A DNA stretch of 64,000 nucleotides from Panulirus ornatus (Eukaryota; Arthropoda; Malacostraca; Decapoda; Palinuridae), in NCBI RefSeq assembly GCF_036320965.1, contig NC_092261.1:9451197-9515196 (forward strand). Direction: 5' to 3'. Each line of letters starts with the position of its first letter. Within the stretch, counting starts at the first letter, position 1. The position numbers and the translations under genes are program-made. The notes under the pieces were generated by a model. It did not search any database. It worked only from the letters and a program-made list of their open reading frames with translations, and was not told the origin of the DNA. Positions 26,550 to 40,445 of this stretch are shown here, piece by piece.

Positions 26550-26598
<49 letters not shown>
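26431..26598. repeat. Compound (AGT)n-(AAT)n array
   Basis: About 28 AGT units pass in phase into about 27 AAT units, with AAC and GAT variants at the transition. The left half therefore encodes Ser or Val runs and the right half Asn or Ile runs. Confidence 0.97.
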
Positions 26599-26602
<4 letters not shown>

Positions 26603-26639
26603 AGCCCCCCAAGAAGCGAACTACATACAGACACTATAA

Positions 26640-27640
26640 ACAAGAAGGCGGACCATCAGAATCTTCACACACTCAGGTTATAATAATCAGACCTCCCTCC
26701 ATCACCACAGGTTCGTGATGGGCAACGTGAGTCTCCCTCTGACAGACAGAGGCGTGTTCACCTTCAGTGATGGGGCCTGAAAGACCGACACATACTTCAG
26801 GCTCGTCTTTCCTAAAGATACCATAAAATACCTAAATGCACGAGTGACATATGAGATTGGAATAATATCTTTATTTATTTACCACTTAGCTTTATCGTCA
26901 ATAAAGCTAAAAGGGAAAGAGGAGGAAAAATAAACCAACTAAAAACGCAGGGTCTGACGTCCAGACATGTCCGCTATGTACCCGAATGTCAAAATTACGT
27001 CAGCCAGCCTCGCATATGGTCGATGAACGCGGTCATAACAACCGGCCATGCCTCACTCACCTCGCACCTCCTCACCGTCAACGTTACTCTCTCCTCCCTC
27101 CTCCACCTCCTCTTCTTCCTCACTCCCCGGGCCGACTGCTGCTCACTTTTCCCTCCAATACTAATTTTCTCTCCATCCCTCCTCTATATCCTCTCTATTG
27201 TCTTCCGAACAAATGCCTTCGTGTAACATCAGAAGACGACCAGACGCCACACACACACACACACACACACACACATTCACGGCCTCTGAGACTGATCCCT
27301 TTATAAGACTATATTGTTGTTCACACAATATTTTTTTTTTCCCTCGTCTCATAATCATCCTTTTCATATCAGCCTCTGTCCCTAAATACACTATCATCCT
27401 GATCATCATTACTGATCATTTCGTTATCATCATCATTATCATCCCGTAGTATGATCATCATGAAGGAACTCTGTATTCGTCTTCGTCTGACTGAGTACGA
27501 ATGTTATAAGACGTCCCACCCCAGTATGTGCTGGGGGGGTTTGAGCCCCTACTGAAGAGCATGCTGGTGGGTGTTATAAAGTCCTACCCCAGGTTGTGAC
27601 ACGGGTTATAAGGCCTACCCCAGGGTGGGATAGAAGCCCG
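26640..27640. other. Gene-free stretch
   Basis: Contains a short (CA)n at 27249-27274 and pyrimidine-rich sequence at 27050-27200. No gene is recognised. Confidence 0.45.
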
Positions 27641-27644
27641 ATTC

Positions 27645-27890
27645 TCAATGTGCTGGGGTATGCAGGACCCATCCCAAGGATGTGCTGGGGTATGCACCAT
27701 CCATCCTAAAGATGTGTTGGGGTATGCAGGACCCATCCTAAAGATGTGCTGGGGTATGCACCATCCATCCCAAGGAATGTGCTGGGGTATGCACCACCCA
27801 TCCCAAAGATGTGTTGGGGTATGCACCACACATCCTAAGGATGTGCTGGGGTATGTACGACCACATCCTCAGGGAGTGCTGGGGATATAA
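27645..27890. repeat. 32-bp minisatellite, about 8 copies
   Basis: The unit contains GATGTGCTGGGGTATGCA followed by CCATCCATCC or GGACCCATCC. TG(C/T)TGGGG recurs at 27651, 27683, 27715, 27747, 27780, 27812, 27844 and 27877. CACCATCC and GGACCC variants partly alternate. Confidence 0.96.
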
Positions 27891-28000
27891 TCGCCATCCC
27901 AAGATGCCTCTTGCGAGATAATCTCGTCTCATTATAATGACTTGGATATCTTTAAGGATACCAGATCCCTTTTCCGCCACGGAGGAATATGTATGGAGGA

Positions 28001-28103
28001 GGAGGAGGAGGAGGAGGAGGAGGAGGAGGAGGGGCTGTTTGTTGGACGCGAGAGGGGCTGCTGAGAGGGGCTGCTGAGAGGGGCTGCTGAGAGGGGCTGC
28101 TGC
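28001..28103. repeat. (GGA)n followed by 13-bp tandem repeat
   Basis: About 10 GGA units (to 28033), then four perfect copies of GAGAGGGGCTGCT from 28050. Confidence 0.95.
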
Positions 28104-28366
28104 GGGGAAGGGGAGAGGGAGGGGGAGTGGGGGGAAATGCTGGCTGGATAAGAGAGGCGTAGATTTCCGAGGTTTGGGGAAAAAAGAAGAAAAGAGTAAC
28201 GGAAACCCAACACACGGAAGAAAGTTCTGCATGGGGGAACCACTAGAAATGAAAAGGGGGAAAAAAAGGGGAAAAAAAAGGGGGAAACGGAAATGTCGGC
28301 AGTTCTCCGCCGAAGAAATCGAAAAACGCCTTGTGAATATGGGCGAGGGAGGAGGAGGGTGGTGCT

Positions 28367-28368
<2 letters not shown>

Positions 28369-28404
<36 letters not shown>
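28369..28404. repeat. (GT)n microsatellite
   Basis: TG run of about 18 units. Confidence 0.97.
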
Positions 28405-28406
<2 letters not shown>

Positions 28407-28449
28407 TGGTGATGTGCCTACGTCATACGACGTGAGAGTTATTGACTAA

Positions 28450-29588
28450 GTTTGAAAGAGAATTAAGCAGCTAGACCTCTCCCCAGGACCCTCCCCAAAA
28501 CGTAATATCTTATCCCTCCGAAAGCAGTAGTTGTCTCCCTTCAAACTAACCACGATGGTCGACATTCTTATGATTCATCTATATACTTCCCGTTCTAAGC
28601 TGTGGTGTATGATCCATTACGGAAGGAGAGAAAGAAAGAGAGGAAAAAAAAAGTTGTCTCGCTGATTCAGACTTACTGGTAGGGTTTTAATAATGACAGT
28701 AATGAGTCTGGCAAGGCATCTAAGGTGCTCGGAAATGGGTTATTCCCTCCTTCGTGGGGGCTGTGTAGTTAAAACTTTATCCTCTGAGCGTTCTCCTTAG
28801 GCCTAATGAGTTCAGCCCAACGATTTCCTTCCTAGTGAGACTTTATATGAGAAATGCGAGACATGTCCCTTTGTCGCTATGGTTGTGTGTTTCCCCTCAA
28901 TCCACCACAACACACGATGGCTTCCTCAAAGCAATGATTTTACCACAAACACACACACACACAGACACATATATATATACATAAACATGTACGTAGATTT
29001 TTATGAGATAAGAGCGAATGACAAGAGACAGCTGCGTTGCCTTCATGACGGAATTGAGAGCATCAGAGGATCATATTTTGTTCTTAATCTTAAAGATATG
29101 CAAGATCGCAATCACGTTACACAAAGGAGTTCATACGAAGATGTAAAGGTTTGACAACAAGATCACAATTACGTTGTAGAAAAAAAAAAAAAAAAAAAGG
29201 TTTTCAACCACGATCAGAGACACGATACACAAGTTAAAGTGTCACACCCCAAAGACACACAACCATGAGACACCGACAAACACAAGTGTTGTACACTGTG
29301 CTCCTTCCTGCTCAAGGTCCAGGCATCAATAGAGCCAACATATACAAGCAATGCCACGGTCATTACTACCATAAATATTGCTGTAGACATTCGCACAAGG
29401 TAGGGGAACCCCTACAAAGGCCTGCTCGCATTTAACTCCTTCCTTTCTTAAGACGTTGTGTCTCTGGGGGAGTCTGGGCAAAGGGGTTAGGGCTGGCGGT
29501 AGGAGCAGGGACTGTAATAAGGAGGGTGGATGAGGAGGCAACAGAAGGTGCGAGGTAGAATGGGGGAGAGCGTGTGGTCAACAGAGGC

Positions 29589-29589
<1 letters not shown>
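28450..29589. other. Gene-free stretch
   Basis: An A18 run lies near 29179-29198. A 91-codon frame (28879-29154) is open but unrecognised. Nothing else is supported. Confidence 0.45.
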
Positions 29590-29641
<52 letters not shown>

Positions 29642-29654
29642 AGGGGGGGGGGGG
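29590..29654. repeat. (GT)n followed by G-run
   Basis: About 25 TG units followed by GAG and G12, in strongly purine-rich flanking sequence. Confidence 0.97.
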
Positions 29655-30195
29655 CGAAGTGGGAGTGCGAGATCCTGAAAGAGTATTTAAGGGAGGGGGA
29701 TGGCGTTGGGAAATGGAAGTGTGGGAAGGTGTGGGAAGATCACACGAAGGAGAGGGAGTCATACGAGGGGGGGGGGGGGAAGCGGTACCAGACTTGGGGA
29801 AAAATAAGGGGAGAGGGGGAGGTTAAGCTATGTAAAGGGGGAGGGGCGTAGGGTAGCGAAAATAGTGAGTCGCAGAGATATGTGGGGTGGTGCTCGGAGA
29901 AAGTAATGGGCTAGGGGGTAGAGCGGGGAAGGGAGAGGAGGAGGGGAGCTGAAAAGAGGGGAGGAAAGTGGGAGGAGGAAAGTGGGAGGAGGAAAGCTGG
30001 TGGAGGAGGAGGTGGAGGAAGTAAGGAGGAGGATAAGAGGCGGGAAAAGAGGAGATGGGAGATGGGGAGGGAGGAAGATGACGGTGGGAAGGGGGAAATT
30101 GGAAAGAGGGAAGGAAAAGAACTGTGGTGTGAGCGTGTGAGAGTAAGACTGTGGGAGAGGAAGAGGGAAAAAAACGCCCTGGGAAAGACAGATAA
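29655..30195. other. Polypurine tract region
   Basis: Nearly all G and A on the + strand, rich in GGGA, GGAGGA and GAAAG. It has no tandem period I can fix. The minus-strand frame 29823-30215 is pure composition (Ser/Pro/Phe/Leu). Confidence 0.75.
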
Positions 30196-30199
30196 TGAG

Positions 30200-30600
30200 G
30201 ATGAACACTCTCCACCCTTCCCTCCTTCCCTCTTTATGTTTCTTTCTCCCTCTGTCCTTCTTCCTTACCTCTCCTTTCCCGTAATTCTCCTATGTTTTCT
30301 CTCCCCTCCCTCTATACTTGGACTTACAACCCCGTCTCCATCCAACCTAATATTGTATCTCCTTATCCCTCATAATCCCTCCTCTCCTGACACCTGATCC
30401 CCAAACTCAAAAATTTCACCTCGACTCTCCATCCCTCGCATTCCTTTGTCTCACCCTCCCCTCACACCTCACTTCGTCTTCCATTTCTTTCCTCCGTTCT
30501 ATCCTCATTATTCCGTCAGCACTTCTCGTACCTCACTCTATCCTTTTTTTTTTTTTCCCCTCCCCTCCTCCTCCAGTACTCCTCCTCCATTACTCCTCCT
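30200..30600. other. Polypyrimidine tract region
   Basis: Composition flips abruptly near 30200 to C/T-rich on the + strand (CTTCCCTCC-type words, T13 near 30545). No gene is seen. Confidence 0.75.
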
Positions 30601-30644
30601 CCATTATATACATGACAGCTAGAGAGAGGATGTGAGCGAATGAG

Positions 30645-30700
30645 GCCATTTTTCGTCTGTTCCTGGCGCTTCCTCGCTCACGCAAGGAATAGCCAACTAG
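30645..30700 (+). mobile_element. Solo LINE 3'-tail fragment
   Basis: GGCCATTTTTCGTCTGTTCC, then TGGCGCTTCCTCGCTCACGC, matches the 3' tail of the LINE at 4490-4545 with substitutions. The RT frame is not attached. It is either a very short 5'-truncated insertion or a SINE sharing the tail. Confidence 0.65.
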
Positions 30701-30808
30701 CTATGAAACAGCTACCCCTATCTACCAGAGCTCCATCAGCTGTATCGTTCGAGACCATCTATTTGGTACTGCCCCCTTTACTGAACCACTGCTGTATGTT
30801 GAAACTAG

Positions 30809-30810
<2 letters not shown>

Positions 30811-30841
<31 letters not shown>
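30811..30841. repeat. (CA)n microsatellite
   Basis: CA run of about 15 units. Confidence 0.97.
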
Positions 30842-30845
<4 letters not shown>

Positions 30846-30854
30846 CTCACGGGC

Positions 30855-31170
30855 TCTGTGGCTGTATTTGGGCCCCCCTTCCCCGTGCGTCATGGGGTCC
30901 CCAGCCTGAGTTTTGGCCCTAGGGAATTATCCCCATGCGTCAATGGGTCCCCCCTTCCCAGGCTTGGGTGTTGGTCTGCGTATAGCCTGTGTCACGGGCC
31001 TCTTAAGTCTGAAGGCCCCATAGGGTTCCCCCCCCCCCCACTATGCGTCAAGGGGCCTGTCTCTGGCCCATGACGTCTCCCCCCCCCCTTCCATCTGCGT
31101 CACACAGGCTGAGTGTTCCTCACGTCACAGCGACCCAGGGTAAGGGCTCTCCTGCGTCACACCTCCCCCA
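30855..31170. repeat. Degenerate minisatellite around TGCGTCA
   Basis: (C/A)TGCGTCA(C/A/T) followed by GGG or CAC recurs about six times at irregular spacing of 45-70 bp, with C-runs and GGCCC words between. It looks like an old array with indels. Confidence 0.6.
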
Positions 31171-31306
31171 GGCAGCCACAACAAGCATCTGGCTCATGAG
31201 GTTGTGAGAGAAATATCCTCATTACCGGAGCCAGTAATCTTCCTCCTCCTCCTCCTCCGTCCTCGTCCTCCTCCTCCCCTCTCCCTAACCTACTGTATTC
31301 TCCCCC

Positions 31307-31308
<2 letters not shown>

Positions 31309-31375
<67 letters not shown>
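31309..31375. repeat. (CT)n microsatellite
   Basis: Pure CT run of about 33 units inside a long pyrimidine-rich region (31240-32080). Confidence 0.98.
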
Positions 31376-31380
<5 letters not shown>

Positions 31381-31827
31381 TCCTTCTATCCCACATCTTC
31401 AGCTTTCTCGTTAACATTTATCTTCCATTTATTGTCAATTCTTTCATTCTCCTCTCCATCTTTCTTTATCATCATTCTCCCATCCATTCTATAGTCATTT
31501 TTTTTTTCAACTCTTCCATCTCGCCTCCCATAATCCTGATCATTCTCCTTTCTCATTCAATCATCCTACCTCACTTAATCACCATTTCTATCCCCCCCAA
31601 CTTTCATTTTTCTTGTCTCTCTTCCTTCTCTCACCCATTCCTCTCTACACCCGTTCCCTCCTCTTCCCTGTTGTCTAATAACTCCTCCTCTTCCTCTTCC
31701 CTTCTTACCTCGTTCCTTCACCCTCCATTTCTTGATCCTTCGCTCTTCCTCTTCTTCATCCACGTCCTCCTCCTTTTCCTCTTCACCCTGTACTTTCTCT
31801 CCCTTTTTCATGTTCACCCTCCTTTCC

Positions 31828-31830
<3 letters not shown>
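31376..31830. other. Polypyrimidine region between CT arrays
   Basis: C/T-rich sequence with TCTTCCTC words. No gene is seen. Confidence 0.7.

Positions 31831-31901
<71 letters not shown>
31831..31901. repeat. (CT)n microsatellite
   Basis: CT run of about 35 units with one CCC interruption. Confidence 0.98.
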
Positions 31902-31904
<3 letters not shown>

Positions 31905-32224
31905 TACATCCTTTTTTTTTCTAACCACTTTTTTCCTCGTCCCTTTGCCTGGCTCCCTTTTCTGGGGAGTTTCTTCCCCAGCTTCTCCCTTGGCTCTTCC
32001 TCCCCCCTGTTCCCCCGGCTCCCCTTCCCCCCTCATCTCCCCTTGATCCCGCCTCTCCCATGTCTCCCCTCCCTCGCCGGGGACCCACAGCCTTGGCGGA
32101 CTTAAGTTGTGGCGGAGTCGTGGCTTGGGAGACACGGCCCGCCGAAACTTACGGCCAACTTGAAACAAGTTATCGCCACAGAGAACTTGGTGGCGGCCGT
32201 ACCGGGTTTCCCAGCTGACTCCAG

Positions 32225-32650
32225 GTCTCCACTGGTGGTGGTGGTGAGTGGTGGAGGGTGGGTGGTGGTGGTGGTGGAGCAGGATGTTGGTGATGGTGGT
32301 GGTGAGGGAGGGTGTTGGTAACAGTGGTGGTGGAGGGAGGACGTTGGTGATGCTGGTGGTGAAAGGAAGGTGTTGGTGATGGTGGTGGTGGAGGGAGGGT
32401 GTTGGTAATAGTGGTGGTGGAGGGAGGGTGATGGTGATGCTGGTGGTGGGGGGAAGGTGTTGGTAATTGTGGTGGTGGAAGGAGGGTGTTGGTGATGCTG
32501 GTGGTGGGGGGAAGGTGTTGGTAATTGTGGTGGTGGAGGGAAGGTGTTGGTGATGCTGGTGGTGGAGGGAGGGTGTTGGTAATCATGGTGGAGGGAGGGT
32601 GTTGGTGATGGTGGTGATGGAGTGAGGGTGATGGTGGTGGAGGCAGGTGC
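32225..32650. repeat. 29-bp GGTGGT-rich minisatellite
   Basis: The unit is GTTGGTGATG or GTTGGTAAT, then GGTGGTGG and AGGGAGG, about 13 copies. GTTGG anchors lie at 32286, 32314, 32343, 32372 and 32401, with similar spacing beyond. Histidine/proline frames on the minus strand come from this array. Confidence 0.92.
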
Positions 32651-33139
32651 TGCGGTGAAGTCATGAGAGTCGGACGAACCTGCAGGTTATGGTTGTAGTG
32701 ACTGGTTGTGGGTCATGGGTGTCGGTGCAGAGAGAGGTCATGGCCGCTGATGGGGTTGTGGGTTGGGTTGTGGTGGCGGTAGTGTTCCGTGGAGGGTTGT
32801 AGTGGTAAGTGATGAACTACTTACTGGCAGGGACGTGATGGTAGTTACGATGACCGACTGTGGCGTGGTTGTGTGGTAGTTAGATACTCACAGCGGATGA
32901 TCATACTTTAGGTGGGGAGTGTGGTGGGAGTGTGGTGGCAGTGGTGGTGTGGAAGTCAGGTGTTGGTAGGGCCATTAATGTTCTGGGTCGGCACCTCTGC
33001 CGATTGGATATACATTTTATCGTTTGGGGACAAAAACATAACTTATAGATCTGGGGACACAACATTTAGCTCGGTCGGGAAATTTCTTACTGGAAGGCGT
33101 TCGTGTCTGCGCAGATATCTTACATGACACAACCTCTGT

Positions 33140-33174
<35 letters not shown>

Positions 33175-33210
33175 TACCTATCTGTATATCACGGGTGGGT
33201 GTGTGAGTTC
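32651..33210. other. Gene-free, G/T-rich stretch
   Basis: GTGGT-rich sequence that may be decayed minisatellite, plus a (GT)n at 33139-33171. No gene is seen. Confidence 0.5.
33139..33171. repeat. (GT)n microsatellite
   Basis: GT run of about 16 units. Confidence 0.97.
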
Positions 33211-33623
33211 TACACTCGTGGAAACCCCATTTTCCTGAAAATTTCTCTACTGTAATACAACAGTTCAAACTTCAGAATGTTCTCAGGACTCACAATTTCA
33301 TCATTTGGCTTAATCCACTCGCCCACCACAACTTTTACAACTGCGAAAATGATTCTTAACATCTTTTCACACGAGTTTCTTACTTAATTCCCTTCATGGC
33401 CTCTGGCTGTTCTACCTTTCAATCGGCTCACTGTCGACATGATTAAATTGCTTCAGAATCCAAAAACTTGTGATCAAGTCACCCTTTACTCTTTATTCCA
33501 AGATGATCGAATCTACGGCCTCTGACATCTCACTATAATTCAGTTCTCTTAATTCTGGTGTCGTCGAAATTTCTCTCCCTCCTATGAACTTTTTCAATTA
33601 AGCTTCCTGTGCCCCAGTAACAA

Positions 33624-35813
<2,190 letters not shown>

Positions 35814-35892
35814 GTAAAAGACAGGAGGAGGAGAAATAAAAAGAATGAACCCATCTGGAAGGAGGCACAGTAGGAGGAAAATATATGACAGG
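35814..35892. repeat. Duplicated GA-array flank, copy A
   Basis: GTAAAAGACAGGAGGAGGAG, AAATAAAAAGAATGAACCC and ATCTGGA match 37715-37792 with a few differences. The homology ends at about TGACAGG. Confidence 0.93.
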
Positions 35893-36531
35893 AAGTCGAC
35901 TTCTCAATCACTCTCACGTAGTACATATTCCTGCTCATCTATGATTCGTACCGGAGGCCTTCTTATTTCACTGTGTCTCATCCCCCATCATTTTGCATTC
36001 ACTTGGTCTCAGTTTCAACAAACACCTACTGGGCAAACTTGGGAGTTTATCCAGGTCCCCTTGTGATACACAATTTTCATCATTCTTTACTTCCCTTCGT
36101 GGACTTGGCATCTTCCGCAAACACATTCGTGTATGAGCTCCAGCGATATGGCAAGTCCTATTGTGACACAGATCAAGAAGAACAATGGCTCTCGGACTGG
36201 GGTCCCCAGCGACACGCCGCTCGTGACCCCATTCCACTTCGTGAAGGTTCCTCTCTTACATATGCATTGTCTTTCCTTTCAAGGATAATTGTCTATCCAT
36301 TGAGGGAATCCATATCTTTCAGCTCTGAAGATTCTAACCACTTAACCAGCTTTCTGGGCAGTCCAGGAACACGCGATCCACCCATTTTCTTTGTCTATAA
36401 CGGAGCTCACTCTCTCATAGACGTCTAAAAGGTTTGTTACGCATGACCTCCTTTTCCCCTAGATCTGCGTTTGTCTTTTACTTAGGGAGTTTCTCCTCTG
36501 CAAGCAGTCAACCATTTGCTTTCCATTTTGC

Positions 36532-36588
<57 letters not shown>
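36532..36588. repeat. (GT)n microsatellite
   Basis: TG run of about 28 units. Confidence 0.98.
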
Positions 36589-36591
<3 letters not shown>

Positions 36592-36636
36592 GTGATTGCT
36601 ATTTGTGTGTCACGGAGTTTTATACTTCCTCTGCCC

Positions 36637-36637
<1 letters not shown>

Positions 36638-36713
<76 letters not shown>

Positions 36714-36724
36714 TGTGTGTGTGC
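36638..36724. repeat. Compound (GT)n-(GTGC)n array
   Basis: About 11 GT units turn into about 13 GTGC tetranucleotides (36661-36714) and back to GT. The sequence is alternating purine-pyrimidine throughout. Confidence 0.97.
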
Positions 36725-37440
36725 GTTGGTCTCTGGCAATAGTGGCAGCATCCGCTTGTCTTAATATGCATGATATTACCAACGTAAGCAAACTCACACA
36801 TTTTCGCTTCCTCAGATGACCATTATCTCCAGGTGAATTTTCAGACTGACATGCATGGACTACCGTCTATCACACCGGGTCGTGCTGTGCAGTGCAACTC
36901 TTTGAAGACATCACGAACGCCATACGGAACGTTGTCAAAGACCGCTGTTGAATTCACACATCACACAAATTCGAAGGACACTGGACGACTTATTTAAGTA
37001 TCAGACTCGTGAGAAGGACGTTATAGGACTCAAGTTTAATGCTGCTTTGGAACATCAAATTTATTAGCCTCCGTTGGGCCTTGCGTGTCTTTTCTAGGAA
37101 ACTTAGTTCGCAAAGAAATCTTGAAGAGTCTTCTTCTCACATACCAAAATAATGCTCATGTCAAGCTTATCAGTGCTGCGTCACGCTGCTCGATTATATC
37201 ACAATATATCTCATACATCAAAGTAATTCTCGTATATCAAAGTAATTCTCATGTCGCGTTGATCGATTACCACTGTATTCATAATTTTTCCGATTGTCAT
37301 AAATCCCAAATTATGATACGGTGCTGTGAGCAAGCTCTTCCCCGGGAACAAATTAAATTTTCACTAATTACAAGGGAGCTCCAGTTTAGCGTTATTTGTT
37401 TGAAGAGTTCGTTTATTAAGCCAACATGCCAATACTGACT
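36725..37440. other. Gene-free stretch
   Basis: Sequence of ordinary complexity. The 117-codon frame 37085-37438 contains the duplicated words ATCAAAGTAATTCTC but no domain I can name. Confidence 0.45.
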
Positions 37441-37673
37441 TCCTCCCGGCAACCGGGTTAATACAAACGCTGGGGAGAGGGGAGAGTGGGAGAGGGGAGT
37501 GTGGGGGGAGAGAGGAGCGGTGGAGGAGCGAATGGGAGGGGAGGGGGGGGAGGAGGAAGAAGAACAAGAGGAGACAGGAGAAGGAGGGTGAAAGAGGAGA
37601 AAAGGGTAGAGGAAATGACAGGGAAAGACTGAAGGAGGAGGAGGAGGAGGGAGAAGAAAAGATGAGGGTACAA

Positions 37674-37676
<3 letters not shown>

Positions 37677-37714
<38 letters not shown>
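37677..37714. repeat. (GA)n, short counterpart of the 2.2-kb array
   Basis: About 19 GA units preceded by ACAAGGAAGAG and followed by GTAAAAGACAGG, the same flanks as the large array at 33627-35813. Confidence 0.95.
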
Positions 37715-37717
<3 letters not shown>

Positions 37718-37792
37718 AAAGACAGGAGGAGGAGAAATAAAAAGAATGAACCCATCTGGAATGGAGGCAAGTAGGAGGAAAATATCTGACAG
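37715..37792. repeat. Duplicated GA-array flank, copy B
   Basis: Counterpart of 35814-35892. Differences include AATGGAGGCAAG versus AAGGAGGCACAG and one base in AAATATCTGAC. Confidence 0.93.
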
Positions 37793-38056
37793 GAGATGAA
37801 GAAAAGGGGAAAAGACGAGGGCTATATCAAGGAGACGGCAAAGAAAGCGACAAAAGGTCAGAATATGAGAGGAGGAGGGAGGGGAAGAGTGGGTTGAAGG
37901 GGGGGGGGTGAGAAGGGGGAAAGGGGAGGGGAGGGGAGAGGGGGAGGGATTAAAGGTCACAAGATACGAATCTCGTCATTTCATGTTTTCGTCGAAATCT
38001 GGAGCGAAGACCCCTACCTGAGGCCACCAACCCCTTCTGACGCCATCGACGGTGGA

Positions 38057-38398
38057 ATTCACCCATGTAAAGAAGAGGACCCCACAGCAAGACTCACCCA
38101 CGTAAAGAAGAAGACCCCACAGCAAGACTCACCCACGTAAAGAAGAAGGCCCCACAGCAAGACTCACCCACGTAAAGAAGAAGGCCCCACAGCAAGACTC
38201 ACCCACGTAAAGAAGAAGACCCCACAGCAAGACTCACCCACGTAAAGAAGAAGACCCCACAGCAAGATTCACCCACGTAAAGAAGAAGACCCCACAGCAA
38301 GACTCACCCACGTAAAGAAGAAGACCCCACAGCAAGACTCACCCACGTAAAGAAGAAGACCCCACAGCAAGACTCACCCACGTAAAGAAGAAGACCCA
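38057..38398. repeat. 35-bp minisatellite, 10 copies
   Basis: The unit is GACTCACCCACGTAAAGAAG followed by AAGACCCCACAGCAA. GTAAAG recurs every 35 bp from about 38066 to 38381. Copies differ only at AAGAC/AAGGC and one or two other positions. Confidence 0.97.
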
Positions 38399-38996
38399 CC
38401 CCCCTCCCCCATGCAAGAGGAAAGTCTTTCTGCTACATAAACAAGGCTGCGCCTGACTCGCATGTAATCCAAGCACAGCCCTTACGTTCAAGGTCCACCA
38501 TGAAGATAGGCAAGAGCGAACTCGACCCAAGCGTCTCTTCCCCCGCTGAAAAGCCACCTTGACAAAAATCCCGACTGACCGACCCCCAGCGATTCTAAAA
38601 GCAAACCTCCGATGACATCAATAAGAGTTTGCTCCTGCCATGACCAAAGAAAGGCTATACAAGGTTTAGAACTGACAGCGATCAGCAAAGATTCTTCTCG
38701 CTCAGGTCCACACATCAACATCTTCGGCAGTGTCCTTGGTGATGTATCCGGCCCTGAACTCTGATCTTCCGACTTGAAGAAGGGCAATGGTTTACGGTGG
38801 GCGTCGTTCTACACCAAGAGGCTTGGACCTGCTTACACGACTGCGTTATTACGTATACAAAGAGACAGACAGACAGATACAAAGGCGTCAATAAACGTCC
38901 AAATTGGCCTAGGCTTCGAATTTACTGAATTCTAGGAGAAAATATTACATTCACCTTATATTCTTGCTTGTCTGGAGCGGTGTATCGGATGTGCTG

Positions 38997-38999
<3 letters not shown>
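38399..38999. other. Gene-free stretch
   Basis: A 99-codon minus frame (38488-38787) and a 72-codon frame are open but unrecognised. Confidence 0.45.

Positions 39000-39066
<67 letters not shown>
39000..39066. repeat. (CA)n microsatellite
   Basis: CA run of about 33 units. Confidence 0.98.
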
Positions 39067-39068
<2 letters not shown>

Positions 39069-39287
39069 CCCCCCTAACACAATTTTCATCGACTAGAGTC
39101 ATTCAACGCTAGAGCGTTGGGCATAACCCGCTGACGATGTGGGCTAATTAAAGGACAAAGGCAAAAATTCTTACCCTAATTAGTGGTCAGTCCAGGGTAA
39201 AGAATGTGGAGACAAAACCCCAAGTGACAAGTCTGAGGACTTGTTAGTCTCTCCACTTGTCTCTAGTCCAGTGTGTTTCTCACATAA

Positions 39288-39289
<2 letters not shown>

Positions 39290-39348
<59 letters not shown>
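39290..39348. repeat. (TA)n, left border of element copy
   Basis: About 29 TA units. Confidence 0.98.
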
Positions 39349-39349
<1 letters not shown>

Positions 39350-39456
39350 CAGTGAGTCTACAGGGAAATGTAACACACGCGATAAGTTCCCAAGTGCACT
39401 TTCGTGCAATAATCACATCATCAGGAGAGATACAAGAAAGAAATACAGCAGTCAGT

Positions 39457-39459
<3 letters not shown>
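39349..39459 (-). mobile_element. Third single copy of the (TA)n-flanked element family
   Basis: CAAGTGCACTTTCGTGCAAT and AATCACATCATCAGGAGAGA align with the arms at 18765-19018 and 21296. The minus strand again gives CTGATGA (39418-39424), then GAAAGTGCAC. The inner part is lost where the right TA array begins. Confidence 0.85.

Positions 39460-39535
<76 letters not shown>
39460..39535. repeat. (TA)n, right border of element copy
   Basis: About 38 TA units that begin within GTTGATAT of the element. Confidence 0.98.
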
Positions 39536-39536
<1 letters not shown>

Positions 39537-40412
39537 TCACCAGCAACATGATGAAAGATGACCTGTCACGTCTAACAAGAAGCAAGACTGAAAGTTTTTC
39601 TTTAAAGTACGACAACACGTTTTTGGGGAGCGACGCCAGAATGCTGATACCAGGTTCAGTTCAGTATAAGACCAGATTTGCTTCATCATAACGATACGTC
39701 CTTCAGCGTGACATCAGACTGTCTTCAGCGTGACGTGTTCTCTCAAGCATGAAGACCGAAGACCAAAAAAAGGGGGGGGGGGATATTCAAAGGACAAAGA
39801 GAGACGATACGGAAAGAGAAATATAATAACTATAATTTTTTTTTTTTCCATCATATACTTTTTTTCTTGTGGATGTGGTTTGTTAGCGAGTCCAGTCGAG
39901 GAAAATTTATTGTTCACAACATTGTGGGTTTTTCTTGGTTCGAATTTCCTGTGGCGTAGCTTCATAAACCGTAGTACACACACACACACACACACACACA
40001 GAACTCCAAAAATACTATCCTTACGACCTTTTAACACCAATACGTAACGTAAATCCAACGGGAGAAAACAGAAAAGTCCACCACCCTCTCGGAAATATCT
40101 GGCGACATGCCTCTAAACACGAGCCATGGTTGGGACCGCCTTCCTATACCAAGGGGTATAAATGAATGTCCGCGTCATGGCAACCAAATCGCCACTGCCC
40201 ACCTCCTCCTCCTCCTCCACCACCTAACTATAATCACGTCGAAGCTGTGCCCTGATCAAGCTACTGATGTTCCCTCTCCCTCAAGTGCCATCACTCAGCC
40301 ATTGAACCCCGCCTCACCCCGGGGTTATCCACGACGTTATACAGAGTAAGGTGTCTTCTGTGTATTTCCTCGATACGTTTCTTCATCTTGTAGTTGAGGC
40401 GAATTCACATTT

Positions 40413-40445
<33 letters not shown>

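Larger units (their letters stand above)
37460..37960. other. Polypurine region with short (GA)n
   Basis: Almost entirely G and A on the + strand, with (GA)n at 37677-37714. It holds the second copy of the GA-array flank (37715-37792). Confidence 0.8.

Noticed and set aside
29823..30215. Ser/Pro/Leu-rich minus-strand frames of about 130 codons
   Set aside because: Polypyrimidine composition lacks stop codons; two overlapping frames are equally open.
32170..32664. His/Pro-rich 164-codon minus-strand frame
   Set aside because: Entirely the complement of the 29-bp GGTGGT minisatellite.
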